From Mycolicibacterium chubuense NBB4 (lineage in GTDB: Bacteria; Actinomycetota; Actinomycetes; Mycobacteriales; Mycobacteriaceae), in contig NC_018027.1 of assembly GCF_000266905.1 (NCBI RefSeq), positions 2,852,001 through 2,916,000 on the forward strand: 64,000 bases of DNA. Reading direction: 5' to 3'. The number at the start of each line of letters is the position of its first letter. Positions within the stretch are counted from its first letter, which is position 1. This document shows, piece by piece, positions 1-17,931 of the stretch. The translations under genes and the position numbers were made by a program. Below the pieces are notes generated by a model. The model made no database searches and had not been told where the DNA came from. It worked only from the letters and a program-made list of their open reading frames with translations.

Positions 1-2689
<2,689 letters not shown>

Positions 2690-2719
2690 CCGCTCCGCGG
2701 CTGACGATAAGGTGACCGC

Positions 2720-3478
2720 ATGACAGGAGGCGCTGGGGAGGCCGGCACACCGGGGGCCGCGCCGCCGAAGTTGTTCATCTTCCCGCACGCGGGTGGGTCG
2801 GCGCAGTACTACGTGCCGTTCGCGAAGACCTTCGAGACCGACATCAAGCGGGTGGCGGTGCAGTACCCGGGGCAGCGCGGCAAGCAGGACTTCGCCGCCT
2901 TCACGAGCCTGCCCGCACTGGCCGACGAAGTCGCCAGGATGGTCTCCCCGGAGAAGGAAGGCAGTGCCCACGGCGGTCCCATCGCCTTCTTCGGGCACAG
3001 CATGGGCGGGCTGCTCGCGTTCGAGGTGGCCCGGCGGTTCGAGGCGGCCGGCAACCCGATCACGGCGCTGTTCGTCTCGGCGGCTGCCGCCCCGGGCCAT
3101 GTCGGCTACGAGGACATTCCCGACGACGACGACGGTCTGCTGGCGGCGGTCAGCACGATGACGGGCGCCAACCCGGAGTTCATGAAGAACCCCGAGTTCG
3201 CCGCGGCGATCCTGCCGACCCTGCGCGGGCTGAAGGCCATCGCGAACTACACCTGCCTGCCCGAGGTCAAGCTCTCGACCCCCATCCACGCGTACTACGG
3301 TGACGACGACGAGATCGCCACCGCCGCGAAAGTGGCCCCGTGGGCTGAGCGGACCACGGCGGCGTTCACCGCGCGGGAGTTCAAGGGCCACCACTTCTAT
3401 CTCAACGACCACCTGGGCGCACTGGTACCCGACGTCGAGGAGAAAATCTGGGCGGCCCTGGCCGCCCGCGGTTCCTGA
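2720..3478 (+). CDS. tesA: Type II thioesterase TesA of the PDIM-like polyketide line
   Basis: An alpha/beta-hydrolase of 252 residues, matching the roughly 260 of mycobacterial TesA. Such enzymes hydrolyse acyl chains from ACPs; in the PDIM pathway TesA interacts with PpsE and is needed for release. Visible motifs are FPHAGG near residue 21 (oxyanion loop), the nucleophile elbow GHSMGG with Ser94, an acidic GDDDE turn around 194-198 that supplies the catalytic Asp, and GHHFY with the catalytic His at about 225. The ATG at 2720 follows a purine-rich AAGGTG. It sits directly after gcvP, but 574 non-coding bases separate it from fadD26. In M. tuberculosis, tesA also lies just upstream of fadD26, which supports the assignment. 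Confidence 0.92.
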   Translation: MTGGAGEAGTPGAAPPKLFIFPHAGGSAQYYVPFAKTFETDIKRVAVQYPGQRGKQDFAAFTSLPALADEVARMVSPEKEGSAHGGPIAFFGHSMGGLLAFEVARRFEAAGNPITALFVSAAAAPGHVGYEDIPDDDDGLLAAVSTMTGANPEFMKNPEFAAAILPTLRGLKAIANYTCLPEVKLSTPIHAYYGDDDEIATAAKVAPWAERTTAAFTAREFKGHHFYLNDHLGALVPDVEEKIWAALAARGS

Positions 3479-4052
3479 ACCCCTGCTCAGAGGCGGTGTG
3501 GTATTCGCCACAAGGCGATCCGACACCGTTGTGGCAGCCGGGCTTGCAGAGCACACGCAAAGACGGGTTACGGGAGTCTCGCCGTCCGGTTAAGCCAAGG
3601 GGTCGGACCTGGTTCTTACCAACGGGTCAGAACGAAAATCGACACGGACGTGCAATTACCGCAAACTACTTACGCTTGCGTCAAGATGACACGAGCACGC
3701 TGTTCGGCTGCTTCGGCCGCGAAACCGCTCACCCGGCACCGGCAAAATTGAGCAACTAGAAACCCCTGGATGAGGTGGGGTGTTTCAGCCCTTGGCAAAA
3801 CCGCGTAGCCAATCAGCGAAGTAAATTGAACACCCGCGTGCGCGATCTGGACGTGGAATCAAGGTCAGATTGCCCGGTTTCTTCTGGCAAGCAATTCGTG
3901 GTGTAATCCTTGCTCGAATCGGACGACATTATTGACGGGTCGGTGCTAGCCTTCGGGCGAGCGGGGGGATGCGCGGCCACCGGGCTGCGAATCGGTTTGC
4001 CTTCCACGGCAATGAGGCCGGGGCGCAGAGTTGTAGACGAAAGGACGTCGCC
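3479..4052 (+). promoter_or_regulatory. Long leader/promoter region upstream of the fadD26-PKS operon
   Basis: No convincing gene is seen in these 574 bases. Base composition from about 3530 to 3950 is visibly richer in A+T than the flanking genes. A nested dyad is present: GGGTGTT (3778-3784) pairs with AACACCC (3829-3835), and inside it TTGGC pairs with GCCAA. I could not settle on one -35/-10 pair; TTGACG at 3932 and TGTAAT at 3902 are candidates. Because the genes up to drrC are almost contiguous, the main operon promoter should lie here. This is inference from layout and base composition. Confidence 0.4.
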
Positions 4053-5827
4053 ATGCCGTTGCTTGAGCCGACCATTCCTGGCTTGCTCGCTGATCGGGCG
4101 CGACTGCAGCCCGACGATGTGGCCTACACCTTCATCGACTACGACGTCGATCCCAACGGGTTCGCCGAGACGCTGACGTGGTCACAGGTCTACCAGAGAG
4201 TCCAGGTCGTCGCAGCGGAACTTCTGCGCCACGGGAGCAAGGGCGACCGTGCCGCGATCCTCGCTCCGCAAGGGCTCGAGTACATCATCGCGTTCTACGG
4301 CGCCATGGCCGCCGGCTTCATCGCCGTGCCGCTGCCGGTGCCCGCACTGGGTCAGCTCGACGAGCGGGTGAACGGCGCGCTGCGCGACTGCCAGCCCGTC
4401 GCGGTGCTCACCACGTCCGCCGTCGTGCACGACATCATGACCTATGTCGGCTCACTGCAGGGCGGTACGCCGCCACAGGTGATCGAGGTGGACGCGCTGG
4501 ACTTCGACACGCCGCGCGAGGCGACCGTTGATGTCGGGCAGCTGCCCAAGACGGCGTACCTGCAGTACACCTCGGGGTCGACTCGGGCGCCGGCCGGCGT
4601 GATCATGACCCACAAGAACGTGATCGCGAACCTCGAGCAGATCTTCACCGATTACATGTCGCATCGCGGCGGCGTGCCCCCGCAGGACACCACCCTGGTG
4701 TCGTGGCTGCCCTTCTACCACGACATGGGTCTGATCCAGGGCGTCTTCGCGGCCCTGCTGTGCCCGCCGGACGCGGGCGAGACGAAGTGGGGTCGCCCCG
4801 CGATCGTGATGAGCCCCGTGGCGTTCCTGCAGAAGCCGGCCCGCTGGATCCAGCAGCTGGCCCTCAACCCGCACGCGTGGTCGTCGGCGCCCAACTTTGC
4901 CTTCGAGCTGTCCGTGCGCCGCACCTCCGACGCCGACCTGGAGGGCATGGACCTCGGCGGCCTGCTCGGCATCATCAGCGGCAGCGAGCGCATCCACTCG
5001 GCGACCATCCGCCGGTTCAACGAGCGGTTCGCGAAGTTCAACATGCCCGAGACGACGATCCGGCCGTCCTACGGCCTGGCCGAGGCAACGCTGTACGTCA
5101 TCTCCGCGCCCACCGGCCACACGCCGTCGACGGTGCGCTTCGACTACGAGAAGCTCGCGGCCGGTCACGCCGAGCGGTGCGGCAACGACGCAGGCACCGA
5201 GCTGGTCACCTACGGCGCCCCGCGGTCCTCGACCGTGCGCATCGTCGATCCCGAGACCCGCACCGAGAACCCCGACGGCAAGGTCGGCGAGATCTGGGTG
5301 CACGGCGACCAGGTCGCGATGGGCTACTGGCGCGACCCGCAGAAGACCGAGCGCACGTTCGGCGGCGAGGTCGTGAACCCGTCCGAGGGCACCCCGGTGG
5401 GCCCGTGGCTGCGCACAGGCGACCTGGGCGTGATGAGCGAGGGCGAGATGTTCATCATCGGCCGCATCAAAGACCTGCTGATCGTCGACGGACGCAATCA
5501 CTACCCGGACGACATCGAGGCCACCATCCAGGAGATCACCGGCGGCCGCGTCGCAGCGATCTCGGTGCTCGACGAGACCAGCGAGCAGCTCGTCGCCGTC
5601 GTCGAGATGAAGAAGAAGGGCAGCTCCGAGGAGGAGGCCCTCGACAAGCTCCGCGCGGTCAAGCGTGAGGTCGCGTCGGCGATCAAGCGCTCCCACAGCG
5701 TGCGGGTGGCCGACCTCGTTCTGGTCGCCCCCGGCTCGATTCCCATCACCACCAGCGGAAAGATACGGCGCTCGGCGTGCGTGGATCGGTACCGCCACGA
5801 CGAGTTCAGCCGGTTGGACGTCACTAC

Positions 5828-5831
<4 letters not shown>
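4053..5831 (+). CDS. fadD26: Fatty-acyl-AMP ligase, FadD26 type (starter activation for PKS1)
   Basis: Activates a fatty acid as acyl-AMP and transfers it to the phosphopantetheine of a PKS loading ACP rather than to CoA. It has 592 residues against about 583 in FadD26. Adenylate-forming motifs are in order: TSGSTRAPAGV (P-loop-like), SWLPFYHDMG, the A5 motif SYGLAEATLY, LRTGDLG, GRIKDLLIVDGRNHYPDDIE, and a C-terminal TTSGKIRR carrying the catalytic lysine. I chose the ATG at 4053 because GAAAGGA precedes it at good spacing and the protein then starts like other FAALs (MPLLEP). An in-frame start at 3969 lacks these features. The stop overlaps the start of PKS1 (ATGA at 5828-5831), which implies translational coupling and a dedicated partner. 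Overall sequence is closest, from memory, to FadD26 of the PDIM locus. Confidence 0.9.
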
Positions 5832-11317
<5,486 letters not shown>

Positions 11318-11372
11318 TGAGGCACCTCGGACAGCGAGACCGTGTCGGGAGCGCGATCGGAAAGGACCACTG

Positions 11373-13121
11373 ATGCCCGTACTGACGGCACCTTCTGTCA
11401 CCACCATTCCCGCGCTGCTCGCGCAGCGGGTGCGTGAGCAACCCGACGACACCGCCTACACCTTCGTCGACTATGAGGCCGACCCCGCCGGCGTCGCCGA
11501 GAGCCTGACCTGGTCGGAGCTGCACGACCGGGTGCGGGCCGTCGCCGACAAGCTCGCGAAGCTCGGGTCGCCCGGGGACCGCGCCGTGGTTCTCGCCCCG
11601 CAGGGCCTCGACTACATCATCGGGTTCCTCGGCGCCATCGAGGCCGGCTTCATCGCCGTGCCGCTGACGATGCCGCAGCTGCGCCAGCACGACGAGCGGG
11701 TGACCGGGGCGATGAAGGACTCCACGCCCGTCGCCGTGCTGACGACCTCGGCCGTCGTCGACGACATCCGCCGGTACGGCCAGGCCGACCCCCGGCAGCG
11801 GGCGCCGAAGTTCCTCGAGGTCGACACGCTGGACTTCGAGTCGCCGGCCCGGCCGGCGGCCCCGGCGTCGCTGCCGAAGACCGCCTACCTGCAGTACACG
11901 TCGGGCTCCACCCGGCTGCCCGCCGGAGTGGTCGTCACCCACAAGAACGTCCTCGTCAACATCGAGGAGCTGCTCGCCGATTACTACGAGAGCTACCCCG
12001 ACGGCGCGCCGGAGGACACCACAATCGTGTCGTGGCTGCCCTTCTACCACGACATGGGGCTGATCGTCGGCGTCTTCATCCCGATCACGCTCGGCCGGCC
12101 CGGCGTGCTGATGAGCCCGATCGCGTTCATGCAGAAGCCGGCCCGCTGGATGCAGCAGCTGGGCTCGCACCCCCGCGCCTTCACCGCGGCGCCGAACTTC
12201 GCGTTCGAGCTGGCGGTCAAGCGCACCACCGACGAGGACATGGCCGGCAAGGACCTGAGCACCGTCGCCGTCATGATCAACGGCGCCGAGCGGGTGCACG
12301 GCACGACCGTGCGCCGCTTCAACGAGCGGTTCGCGGCGTTCGGACTGCCCGATTCGGCGATGCGCCCGTCCTACGGACTGGCCGAGGCGACGGTGTACGT
12401 GGTGGCCTCGGCGGGTGGGCGGCCGCCGACGTCGGTGCGCTTCGACTACGAGAAGCTGGCCGCCGGGCACGCCGAGCGCTGCGATGACGATCAGAGCGGG
12501 GCCGAGCAGATCGGCCTCGGGGCGCCGCGCTCGACGACGGTGCGGGTGGTCGATCCCGAGACGTGCGTGGAGAATCCCGCGGGCAAGATCGGCGAGGTGT
12601 GGCTGCACGGCGAGCACGTGGCCGGTGGCTACTACCAGAATCCGGAGTTGACGCGGAAGCACTTCGCCGGGCAGCTGGCTGAGCCCAGCCAGGGCACCCC
12701 GAAGGGGCCGTGGCTGCGCACCGGGGACCTCGGCGTGATGTTCGACGACGAGCTCTACATCGTCGGCCGCATCAAGGACCTGCTCATCGTCGACGGGCGC
12801 AACCACTACCCCGACGACATCGAGGGCACCGTCGCCGAGTTCACCGGCGGCCGGGTCGCCGCGATCTCGGTGCCCGACGGGGCCTCCGAGCGGTTGGTGG
12901 TGATCGCCGAGCTGAAGAAGCAGATCGATCCCTCCGAACTGGAGACGGTGAAACAGCAGGTGACGTCGGCGATCTCGATGACTCACAGCGTGCGGCTGTC
13001 AGAGTTCGTACTGGTTCCGCCCGGGTCGCTGCCGTTGACCACCAGCGGCAAGGTGCGCCGCGCCATGAGCGCCGACATGTTCCGCGATGACGTTTTCAAC
13101 CGGTTGGACAGCGCTAGATGA
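11373..13121 (+). CDS. Second fatty-acyl-AMP ligase, paired with PKS2
   Basis: A 582-residue FAAL paralogous to the first ligase and also FadD26-like. It should make acyl-AMP and load the N-terminal ACP of PKS2. Motifs are complete: TSGSTRLPAGV, SWLPFYHDMG, SYGLAEATVY, LRTGDLG, GRIKDLLIVDGRNHYPDDIE and the C-terminal TTSGKVRR lysine. It lacks an eight-residue stretch that the first ligase has after the FYHDMG motif. The ATG follows a GGAAAGGA ribosome site (11359-11366). A 55-base spacer separates it from PKS1, and its stop overlaps the PKS2 start (ATGA, 13118-13121), the same arrangement as the first pair. In PDIM/PGL loci FadD29 gives a second entry onto PpsA; here the second ligase instead has its own PKS. 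The ligases are much less alike in DNA than the KS and AT regions of their partner PKSs. Confidence 0.9.
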   Translation: MPVLTAPSVTTIPALLAQRVREQPDDTAYTFVDYEADPAGVAESLTWSELHDRVRAVADKLAKLGSPGDRAVVLAPQGLDYIIGFLGAIEAGFIAVPLTMPQLRQHDERVTGAMKDSTPVAVLTTSAVVDDIRRYGQADPRQRAPKFLEVDTLDFESPARPAAPASLPKTAYLQYTSGSTRLPAGVVVTHKNVLVNIEELLADYYESYPDGAPEDTTIVSWLPFYHDMGLIVGVFIPITLGRPGVLMSPIAFMQKPARWMQQLGSHPRAFTAAPNFAFELAVKRTTDEDMAGKDLSTVAVMINGAERVHGTTVRRFNERFAAFGLPDSAMRPSYGLAEATVYVVASAGGRPPTSVRFDYEKLAAGHAERCDDDQSGAEQIGLGAPRSTTVRVVDPETCVENPAGKIGEVWLHGEHVAGGYYQNPELTRKHFAGQLAEPSQGTPKGPWLRTGDLGVMFDDELYIVGRIKDLLIVDGRNHYPDDIEGTVAEFTGGRVAAISVPDGASERLVVIAELKKQIDPSELETVKQQVTSAISMTHSVRLSEFVLVPPGSLPLTTSGKVRRAMSADMFRDDVFNRLDSAR

Positions 13122-16100
13122 CCTCTGCTTTCGACGAGGCAGCGGTTCGGAGGTGGTTGGTCGACTACCTGGTCATCAACAACGGTTGCAGTCCTGAGCA
13201 CATCGATCGCGGGGCCTCGATGCACGACCTCGGGGTGGGGTCGCGCGACGCCGTCGTGCTCACCGGCGTGCTGTCGGAGTACCTGGGCCGCCCGGTGTCC
13301 CCGGTCGACTTCTGGCAGTACCCGACCGTCGATTCGCTGGCGAAGTTCCTGACCGGCGGCGAGGTCGAACCGGTCGGGGCCGACGACGGCGCGGACCGGC
13401 CGGCCTCCCTGGACGAGCCGATCGCGGTCATCGGTCTGGGCGTGCGTTTCCCCGGCGGCGAGGACTCCGACGGCAACATCGAGGGCCCCGACGCCTACTG
13501 GGACTTCCTGACCGAGGGCCGGTCATCGGTCCGCGAGGTGCCCGCCGAGCGCTGGGCCTGGTTCGACGACGGCACGGCCGAAGGGGCCGCCGCGTTGGCA
13601 GCCACCACCCGGTGGGGTTCGTTCCTGCGGGACATCGACGCGTTCGACGCGGAGTTCTTCGAGATCATTCCGCGCGAGGCCACCCGGATGGATCCGCAGC
13701 AGCGGCTGCTGCTCGAGGTCGTCCACGAGGCCCTGGAGCACGCCGGCATCCCCGCCGATTCCCTGGCCGAGACCCGCACCGGCGTCTTCGCCGGGGCGAG
13801 CGCGGGCGACTACGCCCAGATGGGCTCGACCGACCTGAGCCAGATCGACGCGTGGTACGGCACCGGCGGTTCGATCAGCATCATCGCCAACCGGGTCTCG
13901 TACTTCTTCGACTTCCGCGGGCCGTCGGTGACCATCGACACGGCGTGTTCGTCGTCGCTGGTGGCGATCCACCTGGCCTGCCAGAGCCTGCGGACGGGCG
14001 ACTCGGAGGTGGCGCTGGCCGCGGGGGTGAACCTGCTGCTCTCGCCCGCGGGCACCCGCAGCCTCGACCAGGCCGACGCGATGTCGCCGTCGGGGCAGTG
14101 CCACGCGTTCGACGCCGGCGCGGACGGGTTCGTGCGCGGCGAGGGTTGCGGTGTCGCGGTGCTCAAGCGGCTGTCCGACGCGCAGCGCGACGGGGACCGC
14201 ATCCTCGCGGTGATCCGGGGCTCGGCCGTCAACCAGGACGGCCGCTCCAACGGGCTGATGGCCCCGAACCCGGCCGCCCAGATGGCGGTGCTGCGCTCCG
14301 CCTACGCCGCCGCCGGGGTCGAGCCTCGTGACGTCGACTACGTCGAGGCGCACGGCACCGGGACCCTGCTGGGCGACCCGATCGAGGCCCGCGCACTGGG
14401 CACCGTGCTGGGGAAGGGGCGCGCGGCCGACGCGCCGCTGCTGCTCGGTGCGGTGAAGTCCAACCTGGGTCACCTGGAGGCGGCCGCGGGCATCGCCGGC
14501 TTCGCCAAGGCCGTGCTGGCGCTGCAGCACAACCAGATCCCGGCGAACCGCGGGTACGAGAAGCCGAATCCGCACATCCCGTTCGAGAAGTTGCGGTTGC
14601 AGGTGATCGCCGAGCACACCGACTGGAAACCGGCCGGGCGCCCGCGCCGGGCGGGTATCTCGTCGTTCGGTTTCGGCGGCACCAACGCCCACGTGGTGAT
14701 CGAACAGCCGCCGGTGACGGTGCCCAGGACGTGCGACGCCGACGAGGACGTCGCACCCGTGGCGACGCTGGTGGTGTCGGGCAAGACGCCCGAGCGGATC
14801 GCGTCGCAGGCGGCCGCGCTGGCCGACTGGATGGCCGGCCCCGGCGCCGACGTGTCGCTGGCCGACGTCGCCCACACGCTCAACCACCACCGCACCCAGC
14901 ACGGCCGCTTCGCCTCGGTGGTCGCCCGCGACACCGCGCAGGCGAGAGCGGGCCTGCAGGCGCTGGCCGCGGGCCAGTCGGCCCCCGGTGTCGTCGGGGC
15001 GGCGAGAGCGAACCCGAAGCCGGGCACGGTGTTCGTCTACTCCGGGCAGGGGTCGCAGTGGGCCGGCATGGCCCGTCGCCTGCTGGCCGACGAACCCGCC
15101 TTCGCCAACGCCGTCGCCGAGATCGAACCCGTCTTCGTCGAGCAGGTCGGCTTCTCGCTGCACGACATCCTCGCCGGCGGCCGACCGGTCACCGGCGACG
15201 CCCAGGTCCAGCCGGTGCTGATGGGCCTGCAACTCGCCCTGACCGAACTGTGGCGCTCCTACGGCGTGCACCCCGACGCCGTCGTCGGCCACTCCATGGG
15301 CGAGGTCACCGCCGCCGTCGTGGCCGGCGCCCTGAGCCCCGCCGACGGCCTCAAGGTCATCGCCCAGCGCTCCACGATCATGTCGCGGCTGGCCGGACAG
15401 GGCGCCGTCGCGCTGCTCAACCTCGACGCCGATGCCGCCACCGCGCAGGTCGAGTCGTTCGGCAGCGTCGAGATCGCCGGCTACCTGTCGCCGCGCCAGA
15501 CCGTGGTGGCGGGCCTGCCCGACGAGATCGACGCGGTCATCGCCGCCGTGTCCGCGCAGAACACGTTCGCCCGCCGCGTCAACATGGTGGTGGCCTCGCA
15601 CACAGCGCTGATGGAGCCGGTGCTCGCCGACATCCGGACGGCGCTGGCCGACATCGAGCCGAACGTGCCGACGCTGCCGTTCTTCTCGACCGTCGCCGAG
15701 CCGGACTCGGAGCCGACGCTGGACGCCGACTACTGGGTGGCCAACGTGCGCCGGCCGGTCCGTTTCAGCCAGGCCATCGCCGCCGCGGCCGATGATCACG
15801 GCACGTTCATCGAGGTCAGCCCGCACTCCACGCTGGGTCAGCCGATCGCCGCCACGCTGGGCGACGACGCCGACCACCTGGTGCTCGGCACGCTGGCGCG
15901 CGACGGCGACGACACCGTGACGTTCCACGCGAACCTGAACGCCACCCACACGTCGCGGCCGCCACAGTCGCCGCACCGCGGCGAGCCGCACATCCCGCTG
16001 CCCGCCACGCCGTGGCACCGCACCCGTCACTGGGTCGACGTGCGACCTGTGCGCCGGGCCGCCGCAGGCGGGGCCGGGCTGCTGCCCGCGGACAACACGG

Positions 16101-17926
16101 TGCCCGCCGAGTGGTTCTGCGAGCTGACGTGGCCCGTCAAATCGCTTGTCGCGCAGGCTGATCCGACGTCCGATCGCACGCAGAGCAGGTGGCTGGTGAT
16201 CGGCGACGACCAGGTCGGCGACGAGATGCGCCGCCTGCTCGAGAGCGCACCGGTGACGGTGCTCGCCACCGTGACGGAGGCCCCCGCCGGCCTGGCGGAC
16301 GCGCTGAGCGGGGTCACCCACGTGCTGTTCGCACCGGGGGAACGCGACGGTGACGAGCTGGGCTACGAGCTGTTCGAAGCGGGACGCACCATCGCCTCGA
16401 GCTGCGCCGCCCGCGCGAACCCGCCCACGCTGTACCTGCTGACCCGCAACGCCCAACCCGTCGGCGAGGGTGACCAGGCCAACCCGGCCCAGGCCGTGCT
16501 GTGGGGGCTGGGCCGCACCCTGGCGCTGGAACACCCGGAGATCTGGGGCGCCGTCGTCGACGTCGACGCGTCCGTCCCCGCCCCGGTCGCCGCCCGCTGG
16601 GTGCTGGCCGAGGCCCACGACGGCGACGGCGAAGACCAGCTGGTCTATCGCGCGGGGGCGCGCCGGGTGGCCCGGCTGGTGCATCAGCTGCCTCGCGCCG
16701 CCGCCCCGGGCACCCTGCACGCCGAGCGCGCCCACCTGGTCGTCGGCGCCACCGGCAACATCGGGCCGCGGCTCATCGAACAGCTCGCCGCGATGGGTGC
16801 GAAAACCGTTGTCGCCGTGTCCCGTAATCCCGGCACGCGGCTCGACGAGCTCACTGCGCGACTGGCGGCGTCGGGCACGACCGTGGTCACCGCGGCCGCC
16901 GACGCCGCGGACGAGAAGTCGTTGCGCGCGCTGTTCGACCGGTTCGGCGCCGACCTGCCGCCGCTCGGCGGTGTCTACCTCGCGGCGATGAGCGGGGGAC
17001 CCGTGACGCTGGCGGAGATGACGCAAGACGACATGGTCGCGATGTTCCGCTCCAAGATGGACGCGGTGGCGCTGCTGCACCGCCTGTCGATCGGCCACCC
17101 GGTGGAGCAGTTCGTGCTGTTCTCGTCGATCTCGGGTGTGCTGGGCTCGCGCTGGCTGGCCCACTACGCGGCGACGACGACGTTCCTGGACACGTTCGCG
17201 TTCGCCCGCCGGGCCGCGGGCCTGCCGGCGTGCGCGATCAACTGGGGGCTGTGGAAGTCGCTGGCCGACGTGCAGACCGGGTTCGAGCGCCAGGCCACGC
17301 TCGAGTCGGGGCTCGAACCGATGGACGACTCGGTTGCGATCAACGCGCTTCGGCTGTTCACCGGCGCCGACGCCCCGGCGCGCGCCACGGTGGTCGCCGC
17401 CGACTGGCCGCGGCTGGCCGCCGCGTACCACACCCGGGCTCAGCTGCACATCCTCGATGACCTGCTCGCAGAACCCGCCCAGAGCGGACCGCCGGCGACC
17501 ACGGGGGACACGCCGTTGCGGGCGCAACTGCGGGAGGCCGATCCTGCCCGCCGGATCGATTTGCTGACCGACCACGTCAGCGCGCAGGTCGCCGCGGCGA
17601 TGGGCCTGGCCTCTGCACACACGCTGGATCCGGCGGTCGGCTTCTTCCAGTTCGGCATGGATTCGCTGATGAGCGTAACGTTGCAGCGCTCTCTGAGCGA
17701 AAGCCTCGGGGAGGTGCTGCCCGCCTCGGTGGTGTTCGACTATCCGACCGTGGAAGCGCTCACCGATTATCTGGCGTCGGTGCTGCCTGAGATAATCGAG
17801 ACCGCCCAAGACGACGAGGTCGCAGGCGGCCGCCACGACGACGGCGCGGACGTCGTCACCGACGACGCCTACGACGACCTGGCCGAAGACGAACTGCTTG
17901 CCAGGCTTTCCGAAAGATTGAATTGA
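13118..17926 (+). CDS. PKS2: PpsB-like extension module with its own loading ACP, ACP-KS-AT-KR-ACP
   Basis: 1602 residues. The N-terminal ACP (Ser42 in VGSRDAV) closely matches that of PKS1. KS has Cys277, AT has Ser726 (GHSMGE) and VASH. After a structural KR half comes a KR with VGATGNIG near 1208 and Tyr1350, but Thr1354 where the YxxxN Asn is usual. The C-terminal ACP has Ser1516 (MDSLMSV). No DH or ER is seen, so a hydroxyl is expected. Apart from the loading ACP, the module (about 1500 residues) fits PpsB in size, KR type and tail ([11 protein letters not shown]). PpsB normally starts with a docking helix, so the N-terminal ACP and adjacent ligase make this a second initiation module. 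The tail should pair with the PKS3 N-terminus. KS/AT tracts are near-identical to PKS1. Confidence 0.9.
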   Translation: MTSAFDEAAVRRWLVDYLVINNGCSPEHIDRGASMHDLGVGSRDAVVLTGVLSEYLGRPVSPVDFWQYPTVDSLAKFLTGGEVEPVGADDGADRPASLDEPIAVIGLGVRFPGGEDSDGNIEGPDAYWDFLTEGRSSVREVPAERWAWFDDGTAEGAAALAATTRWGSFLRDIDAFDAEFFEIIPREATRMDPQQRLLLEVVHEALEHAGIPADSLAETRTGVFAGASAGDYAQMGSTDLSQIDAWYGTGGSISIIANRVSYFFDFRGPSVTIDTACSSSLVAIHLACQSLRTGDSEVALAAGVNLLLSPAGTRSLDQADAMSPSGQCHAFDAGADGFVRGEGCGVAVLKRLSDAQRDGDRILAVIRGSAVNQDGRSNGLMAPNPAAQMAVLRSAYAAAGVEPRDVDYVEAHGTGTLLGDPIEARALGTVLGKGRAADAPLLLGAVKSNLGHLEAAAGIAGFAKAVLALQHNQIPANRGYEKPNPHIPFEKLRLQVIAEHTDWKPAGRPRRAGISSFGFGGTNAHVVIEQPPVTVPRTCDADEDVAPVATLVVSGKTPERIASQAAALADWMAGPGADVSLADVAHTLNHHRTQHGRFASVVARDTAQARAGLQALAAGQSAPGVVGAARANPKPGTVFVYSGQGSQWAGMARRLLADEPAFANAVAEIEPVFVEQVGFSLHDILAGGRPVTGDAQVQPVLMGLQLALTELWRSYGVHPDAVVGHSMGEVTAAVVAGALSPADGLKVIAQRSTIMSRLAGQGAVALLNLDADAATAQVESFGSVEIAGYLSPRQTVVAGLPDEIDAVIAAVSAQNTFARRVNMVVASHTALMEPVLADIRTALADIEPNVPTLPFFSTVAEPDSEPTLDADYWVANVRRPVRFSQAIAAAADDHGTFIEVSPHSTLGQPIAATLGDDADHLVLGTLARDGDDTVTFHANLNATHTSRPPQSPHRGEPHIPLPATPWHRTRHWVDVRPVRRAAAGGAGLLPADNTVPAEWFCELTWPVKSLVAQADPTSDRTQSRWLVIGDDQVGDEMRRLLESAPVTVLATVTEAPAGLADALSGVTHVLFAPGERDGDELGYELFEAGRTIASSCAARANPPTLYLLTRNAQPVGEGDQANPAQAVLWGLGRTLALEHPEIWGAVVDVDASVPAPVAARWVLAEAHDGDGEDQLVYRAGARRVARLVHQLPRAAAPGTLHAERAHLVVGATGNIGPRLIEQLAAMGAKTVVAVSRNPGTRLDELTARLAASGTTVVTAAADAADEKSLRALFDRFGADLPPLGGVYLAAMSGGPVTLAEMTQDDMVAMFRSKMDAVALLHRLSIGHPVEQFVLFSSISGVLGSRWLAHYAATTTFLDTFAFARRAAGLPACAINWGLWKSLADVQTGFERQATLESGLEPMDDSVAINALRLFTGADAPARATVVAADWPRLAAAYHTRAQLHILDDLLAEPAQSGPPATTGDTPLRAQLREADPARRIDLLTDHVSAQVAAAMGLASAHTLDPAVGFFQFGMDSLMSVTLQRSLSESLGEVLPASVVFDYPTVEALTDYLASVLPEIIETAQDDEVAGGRHDDGADVVTDDAYDDLAEDELLARLSERLN
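14081..14586 (+). repeat. KS tract nearly identical to 6794-7299 (copy 2)
   Basis: Second copy of the shared ketosynthase tract, at constant offset 7287 from the copy in PKS1. Differences are few and mostly synonymous. Confidence 0.8.
15028..15412 (+). repeat. AT tract nearly identical to 7741-8125 (copy 2)
   Basis: Second copy of the shared acyltransferase tract. The similarity falls away after the GQGAVAL segment, where the two proteins diverge. Confidence 0.8.
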
Positions 17927-17931
17927 TTGTG

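Noticed and set aside
17923..17931. TTG 17923 or GTG 17929 as start of PKS3, overlapping the PKS2 stop
   Set aside because: Possible, but ATG 17932 is the better start and adds no loss of conserved sequence; the choice changes only one to three residues.
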